Position numbers and translations under genes: made by a program. 64,000 nt of DNA. Origin: Parasutterella secunda (GTDB lineage: Bacteria > Pseudomonadota > Gammaproteobacteria > Burkholderiales > Burkholderiaceae_F). This document shows, one piece after another, positions 60,152 to 64,000 of the stretch (position 1 is its first letter; each line of letters opens with the position of its first letter). The stretch is taken from contig NZ_JAMBLT010000001.1 of the NCBI RefSeq assembly GCF_023336895.1, positions 492,355-556,354 of the forward strand. The letters are read 5' to 3'. The notes below the pieces were generated by a model, which was not told the origin of the DNA, made no database searches, and was given only the letters and a program-made list of their open reading frames with translations.

Positions 60152-60908
60152 GATCTCTATTCATCTCCTCGAGTTCTTTACGGCGCAACATTTCCATGTC
60201 GTGATCGATGGCTTGTCGCATTTCATCGATGACCTGTTTGTAACCGATGGGACTCTTTTTGCCGAAAATGGCGCTGCCGGCTACAAAAGTATCAGCACCA
60301 GCCGCGGCTAATGCTCCGATATTTTCGACTTTCACACCACCGTCAACTTCCAGACAAATTTCGTGTCCGGTGGCTCGAGTGTGTCTGTCAATAATGCTGT
60401 GAGCGGTTGCCACTTTATTGAGTACGGCTGGAATAAAGGATTGTCCACCAAACCCGGGGTTAACGCTCATCAGTAAAACCAAATCGACTTTATCGAGAAC
60501 GTATTCAAGGTAGTTTAGTGAAGTGGAAGGGTTAAACACCAAACCCGCTTTGCAGCCACAATCGTGAATCAGAGAGAGTGTGCGATCGATGTGTCTCGTT
60601 GCTTCGCAGTGAAACGTAATGTAGTTGGCGCCGGCTTTGGCAAACATAGGAATAATGCTGTCAACGGGTTCAACCATCAAATGTACGTCGATCGGCACTT
60701 GCACGTGGGGACGAATGGCTTCACAGACCATAGGGCCAATTGTGAGATTGGGAACATAATGGTTATCCATTACATCAAAGTGAATCCAATCAGCACCGGC
60801 TTGAACGACATCTCTGACCTCTTCGCCGAGTCTTGCAAAATCAGCGGAAAGAATAGAGGGTGCGATACGACACTTGGACGAAGGTTTGGGGCGGCTGAAA
60901 ATTGACAT
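60144..60908 (-). CDS. rpe: Ribulose-phosphate 3-epimerase
   Basis: A 254-residue TIM-barrel enzyme interconverting ribulose-5-phosphate and xylulose-5-phosphate in the pentose phosphate pathway. [37 protein letters not shown] (metal Asp/His), [22 protein letters not shown] and [12 protein letters not shown] are canonical. A charged extension of about 20 residues follows the barrel. ATG 60908 (MSIFSRPK) is chosen; an upstream in-frame start at 60962 would add a hydrophobic stretch not found in the family. Confidence 0.95.
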   Translation of the reverse strand: MSIFSRPKPSSKCRIAPSILSADFARLGEEVRDVVQAGADWIHFDVMDNHYVPNLTIGPMVCEAIRPHVQVPIDVHLMVEPVDSIIPMFAKAGANYITFHCEATRHIDRTLSLIHDCGCKAGLVFNPSTSLNYLEYVLDKVDLVLLMSVNPGFGGQSFIPAVLNKVATAHSIIDRHTRATGHEICLEVDGGVKVENIGALAAAGADTFVAGSAIFGKKSPIGYKQVIDEMRQAIDHDMEMLRRKELEEMNRDRG

Positions 60909-61014
60909 GGGGTCTTTCCCAACAAGAAAAATAAAGATGCACCAATTGTAACCGAGAGCCAAAGATCAAGGCGCTATTTTGTACAATGCTCGAATACTAT
61001 TTCAGAGAAGAACC

Positions 61015-62181
61015 ATGCGATTGAGTCGAATTTGCCTTTTCACCGCCATTGCAAGTTTGTTGGCGGCGTGTACAACTACACCTCCTGAAAAACCGACGAA
61101 ACCAGGAGAGGTTAAGTTATCTCTAAAACCCGTTGATTATGCCCAGTTGCCGGCGATGCCTGAGGAAAATTGGCAACCGGCGTTGGCAGCTTTTAAAGAG
61201 TCGTGTGAAAAAATGGCGAGCCGTCCCGGTTGGGAGGATGTCTGCGCAAAAGCCAAATCTTTGCCATTAACACAAGCGAAAACATTCTTCGCTGCTTATT
61301 TCACGCCGTATCAGGCTATCGCAGAAACTGTTGATCAAAACGGTGCGGTCAGTGTCAGTGATAGCGGGAAAATGACTGGTTATTACGAGCCTATTCTTTA
61401 TGGAAGCCGTAAGAAAAAAGCCCCATACATTTATCCATTGCACACAATGCCGTCAGACCTAATTACAGTGGACTTGGCTGAAATTTATCCTCAATTAAAA
61501 GGATTGCGTTTGAGGGGGCAGATAGAAGGCAATCGCCTGGTTCCGTACGATTCACGGGCTCAACTTGCCAAACGGAATTTAGATAAATACGCGATTGCAT
61601 GGGTAGAGGACCCGGTGGCGGCATTCTTTCTTCAGGTGCAAGGTTCTGGACGTATCGTTCTACCGGATGGATCCTACATGCGCGTCGGTTACGGTGATGT
61701 AAACGGGCATCCATACCGTGGAATCGGCAATTATTTGGTTCGCCAGGGATACCTAAAGAGCCACGAACTATCGATGCAATGCATCCAAGCTTGGGCAAAG
61801 AAAAATCCCAAAAAAGTTCAGGCCGTTTTGAATCAAAATCCAAGTTACGTTTTCTTTATTGAACGAAAGGATCAGGATCCCAATGAAGGGCCGATTGGCG
61901 CGCAGGGCGTTCCTCTGACGGAAAAAGGCTCTGTTGCCGTTGACAGGCGCTATTACCAATTGGGTTGGCCTATTGTTGTGGATGTCGAACAAAGCAACCC
62001 CGATATGAAATTCACGCGAGCCGTGGTTGCTCAAGATACAGGAGGGGCCATCAAAGGCCCGATTCGCTTTGACTTTTATTGGGGAAGCGGAGATGAGGCG
62101 GCATTGGCTGCCGGCAGACAAAACAGCCAAGTGAAAGCTTGGGTGTTATTGCCCAATGGAGTGACGCCTCAAGCCAACTAG
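61015..62181 (+). CDS. mltA: Membrane-bound lytic transglycosylase A
   Basis: A 388-residue outer-membrane lipoprotein with lipobox LAAC (cysteine at about 19). The MltA barrel includes MTGYYEPILYGSR, FFLQVQGSGRIVLPDGSYMRVGYGDVNGHPYRGIG; the 3D domain carries the catalytic aspartate region AQDTGGAIKGPIRFDFYWGSG. It cleaves the MurNAc-GlcNAc bond to give 1,6-anhydro ends during wall turnover. ATG 61015 begins the signal peptide. It ends tail-to-tail with the TauE/SafE gene, 3 nt apart. Confidence 0.94.
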   Translation: MRLSRICLFTAIASLLAACTTTPPEKPTKPGEVKLSLKPVDYAQLPAMPEENWQPALAAFKESCEKMASRPGWEDVCAKAKSLPLTQAKTFFAAYFTPYQAIAETVDQNGAVSVSDSGKMTGYYEPILYGSRKKKAPYIYPLHTMPSDLITVDLAEIYPQLKGLRLRGQIEGNRLVPYDSRAQLAKRNLDKYAIAWVEDPVAAFFLQVQGSGRIVLPDGSYMRVGYGDVNGHPYRGIGNYLVRQGYLKSHELSMQCIQAWAKKNPKKVQAVLNQNPSYVFFIERKDQDPNEGPIGAQGVPLTEKGSVAVDRRYYQLGWPIVVDVEQSNPDMKFTRAVVAQDTGGAIKGPIRFDFYWGSGDEAALAAGRQNSQVKAWVLLPNGVTPQAN

Positions 62182-62184
62182 TGC

Positions 62185-62979
62185 TTAGAAAAGCCCGCGA
62201 TAAATAAATTGGCCGCCCAAAATAAACATCACACAGGAAAGTAAAACGATGATGATGCGAGGGCGGCTTCTCTTTGATAAGAGAGCGCCGATTTGTGCGC
62301 CAACCATAGCACCGCACCCGACCGCAATGGCCGGAATCCAAACGATGTGATTGAGAGCGGCGTGACTAATGACGCCCACACAGGAGCTAACCATCAAAAT
62401 GAATGTCGAAGTGGCAACGGCAATGTGAGCAGGGAAACCCAAAATAAAGACCATCATCGGCACATGAATAACACCGCCGCCGATGCCGAGAATGGAAGAC
62501 AGAAATCCGACAATAAAAGAAAGGGCCACGCCTAATAAAACATTAAAGTGTGCAGTTTCGACCGAGAAGTTAACAGAAGAAACATTGGCTTTCTTTGATT
62601 TGGATTTGCTGTACATGAGAATAGCCAAAATGCACAGCGCGGAACCGAAAATAAGCGAGAAACTGTTGCCGGTGAAGTAGTCCGTAATGTAGCTTCCCAT
62701 AAAGGCGCCCGGAACAGTTGCTAAAGCAAACGGAACGGCCGCTCGGAACATTACTTTGTGTTGCCTGATGTAGGCCCATGTACCGGAAAGGGCATTAAGC
62801 AGAACGCCAAACAAACTCGTTCCGATGACTTGCTGAACGTTTTCGAATGTAGAGCCGTTAGGAGCCATCATTGTCAACATAAAAAGCGGCACCATAATCA
62901 TGCCGCCTCCGATACCGACTAATGCGCCAAATGCGCCAACGCCGATGCCTACAACAAAAAGTTCGACAAATTCAATCAT
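62185..62979 (-). CDS. TauE/SafE (TSUP) family permease
   Basis: A 264-residue membrane protein with about eight helices. Two family repeats are visible: GAFGALVGIGGGMIMVPLF near the N-terminus and GFLSSILGIGGGVIHVPMMVFIL near residue 155, each a glycine-rich helix pair. TSUP members export sulfite, sulfoacetate or import thiosulfate and other sulfur compounds. An arylsulfate sulfotransferase lies 9 kb away but no direct link is shown. Substrate unknown. Confidence 0.88.
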   Translation of the reverse strand: MIEFVELFVVGIGVGAFGALVGIGGGMIMVPLFMLTMMAPNGSTFENVQQVIGTSLFGVLLNALSGTWAYIRQHKVMFRAAVPFALATVPGAFMGSYITDYFTGNSFSLIFGSALCILAILMYSKSKSKKANVSSVNFSVETAHFNVLLGVALSFIVGFLSSILGIGGGVIHVPMMVFILGFPAHIAVATSTFILMVSSCVGVISHAALNHIVWIPAIAVGCGAMVGAQIGALLSKRSRPRIIIVLLSCVMFILGGQFIYRGLF

Positions 62980-63103
62980 GGGAGTAACTCAAGAGAAGAA
63001 TTCAGCTAATCGTTAAATATAGAAAGGCAAAACTTAATTGAACACCCTCAGTATATTACGCTTGGAATGATGAAGTACGTGTGAAATAGGTTCTTACACT
63101 TAG

Positions 63104-63131
63104 AAAAAGGCGACTGTTTTTATCAGTCGCC
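63104..63131 (-). terminator. Terminator of dsbC
   Basis: GGCGACTG and CAGTCGCC form a perfect 8-bp stem with a 7-nt loop; TTTTT follows on the minus strand, about 9 nt after the dsbC stop. Confidence 0.9.
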
Positions 63132-63139
63132 AGTCAAAA

Positions 63140-63841
63140 TTACTTCACTTCTTTGAAGCGTTTTTCAATTTCCTCAAGGCTAACAGCGCCCTCTAAGCGG
63201 TAACCATCATCAAAGTACATAGTAGGCAACCCTTCTAGTCCGAAACGGTTAAATAGGATCATGTTCTTGTTACCCGTATCGGTTTTACAGTTTTTGGGAA
63301 GTTCCGGCGGCTCTTTTTGCTCAAGCATCCAATCATTCCAGGCTTTTTCAGGATTAGTGGCGCAATGAATTCTGTCAACCATGGCGGCTGAATTCATCAA
63401 AGGCGTGACAAAGGTATAAATGGTGACGTTATCCAGATCCTTCAGTGTGTGTTCTAAGCGCTGACAGAAACTGCAATAGGGATCTGCGAAAATGTATAAA
63501 TTACGTTCGCCCTTGCCATGAACAGTTTTGATTGCTTGATCAAGAGGCAAACCTTTTATATCGATCTTTGATAAATCATCTAAACGAGCTTGGGTTAGGT
63601 CTTTTTGATTGGCGATGTCGTAAATATGACCGGCAAATAAAAACTTTACATCCTTATCTACATATAAAAGATTGCGATCAGCGACAACTTCATAAAGACC
63701 CATGGGCAGGCGTTTTGCACTGGTTGCTTCAATATTCATTTTTTGCTTAACCAACACCTTGACTCTGTCTGTATCAGAAGGGGCTGCAAAAGCGATGGAA
63801 GCTGCCGCCAAAAGGGGAGCGATTAAAAAAGCTTTTCTCAT
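63140..63841 (-). CDS. dsbC: Periplasmic disulfide isomerase DsbC
   Basis: A 233-residue periplasmic protein with Sec signal MRKAFLIAPLLAAASIAFA. The N-terminal dimerisation domain (about 22-80) includes MGLYEVVADRNLLYVDKDVKFLFAG. The thioredoxin domain has YIFADPYCSFCQRLEH with a CSFC redox pair (about 123-126; CGYC is usual in E. coli) and the cis-Pro loop LEGLPTMYFDDGYRLEGA. It corrects wrong disulfides. ATG 63841 begins the signal peptide; the longer frame to 63970 is not needed. Confidence 0.92.
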   Translation of the reverse strand: MRKAFLIAPLLAAASIAFAAPSDTDRVKVLVKQKMNIEATSAKRLPMGLYEVVADRNLLYVDKDVKFLFAGHIYDIANQKDLTQARLDDLSKIDIKGLPLDQAIKTVHGKGERNLYIFADPYCSFCQRLEHTLKDLDNVTIYTFVTPLMNSAAMVDRIHCATNPEKAWNDWMLEQKEPPELPKNCKTDTGNKNMILFNRFGLEGLPTMYFDDGYRLEGAVSLEEIEKRFKEVK

Positions 63842-63935
63842 GTCTTTCTCATTATTAAATTGAATGTTTGAAATGATAGAGAAGGGACCGATAAATGAGA
63901 AAAAACTTTGTAAAGAAAAATTTTTAAAAGATTTC

Positions 63936-63964
63936 TTGACATCCGTAAAAAGACAATGCATAAT
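63936..63964 (+). promoter_or_regulatory. Strong sigma-70-like promoter reading out of the right edge
   Basis: TTGACA (63936-63941) and CATAAT (63959-63964) are spaced by 17 nt, an almost perfect sigma-70 promoter on the plus strand. Transcription would start near 63971, so the gene it drives lies beyond the window. Such strength suggests a stable RNA or highly expressed gene. Confidence 0.75.
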
Positions 63965-64000
63965 ACGCATCCTTGTCGCCGCGAGGTGGCAGTCAAGTGA

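Overview
The window reads as a chromosomal segment of a gut-type betaproteobacterium of the order Burkholderiales, most likely Sutterellaceae (Sutterella/Parasutterella-like). This is inferred from betaproteobacterial gene order (mla-murA, hinT-tatABC, nif3, sspA-sspB-tRNA-Thr), moderate GC, an assT-dsbL-dsbI module, and the absence of genes that aerobic relatives carry at the same places (the his operon between murA and hinT, and petABC between nif3 and sspA). Genus assignment is inference; no marker RNA is present. Nearly everything is coding. No phage, insertion sequence or CRISPR array was seen.

Layout. 1-6150: 5' end of engB, an aspartate:alanine-exchanger family transporter, lysA with the small lipoprotein gene lptM, cyaY and PBP1a. 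6390-16140: one long plus-strand housekeeping block: thioesterase, mlaFEDACB, murA, hinT, tatABC, nif3, sspA, sspB, ending at tRNA-Thr(UGU). 16156-18800: a small scarred accessory region bounded by a 15-bp direct repeat of the tRNA-Thr 3' end. It holds a metallophosphoesterase missing its N-terminus, a Gdx-type SMR exporter behind a structured leader, gene-poor DNA, and just outside it a GNAT gene with an A6-tract frameshift. 18820-22520: a second exchanger paralogue, a DUF805 protein, a predicted exported flavodoxin and a flavodoxin/ferredoxin protein.

22540-28110 (minus): a 2-aminoethylphosphonate import and degradation operon (ATPase, fused permease, binding lipoprotein, phnW, phnX). 28515-32360: RidA, two M20 amidohydrolases and an amino-acid-type binding protein. 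32817-40685 (minus): a compact six-gene operon joining a dipeptide-type ABC importer to a cytoplasmic NPP-like phosphodiesterase and serB. This is the best candidate here for an undescribed nutrient pathway (import of a phosphodiester, cleavage, then dephosphorylation). 40838-44123: hemA-prfA-prmC. 44200-50150: a DUF697-like protein, an M20 peptidase, a PuuD-like hydrolase, yhdT-panF and an aldehyde dehydrogenase.

50325-54620 (minus): assT-dsbL-dsbI, a periplasmic arylsulfate sulfotransferase with a dedicated disulfide-forming pair, preceded by a LysR regulator. 54809-57482: a zinc/cadmium efflux module with a separate HMA metal-binding protein, an ArsR-type repressor and three matching operator palindromes. 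57538-63841: a BOF protein, tRNA-Phe, rpe-gph-lprI-like-ung, mltA, a TauE/SafE permease and dsbC. A strong promoter-like sequence reads out of the right edge.

Recurring regulatory feature: strong hairpins without a proper U-tract sit directly after the first, secreted, highly expressed gene of three operons (two ABC binding proteins and AssT), and a terminator-like hairpin separates tatA from tatB. These probably set unequal expression within operons.
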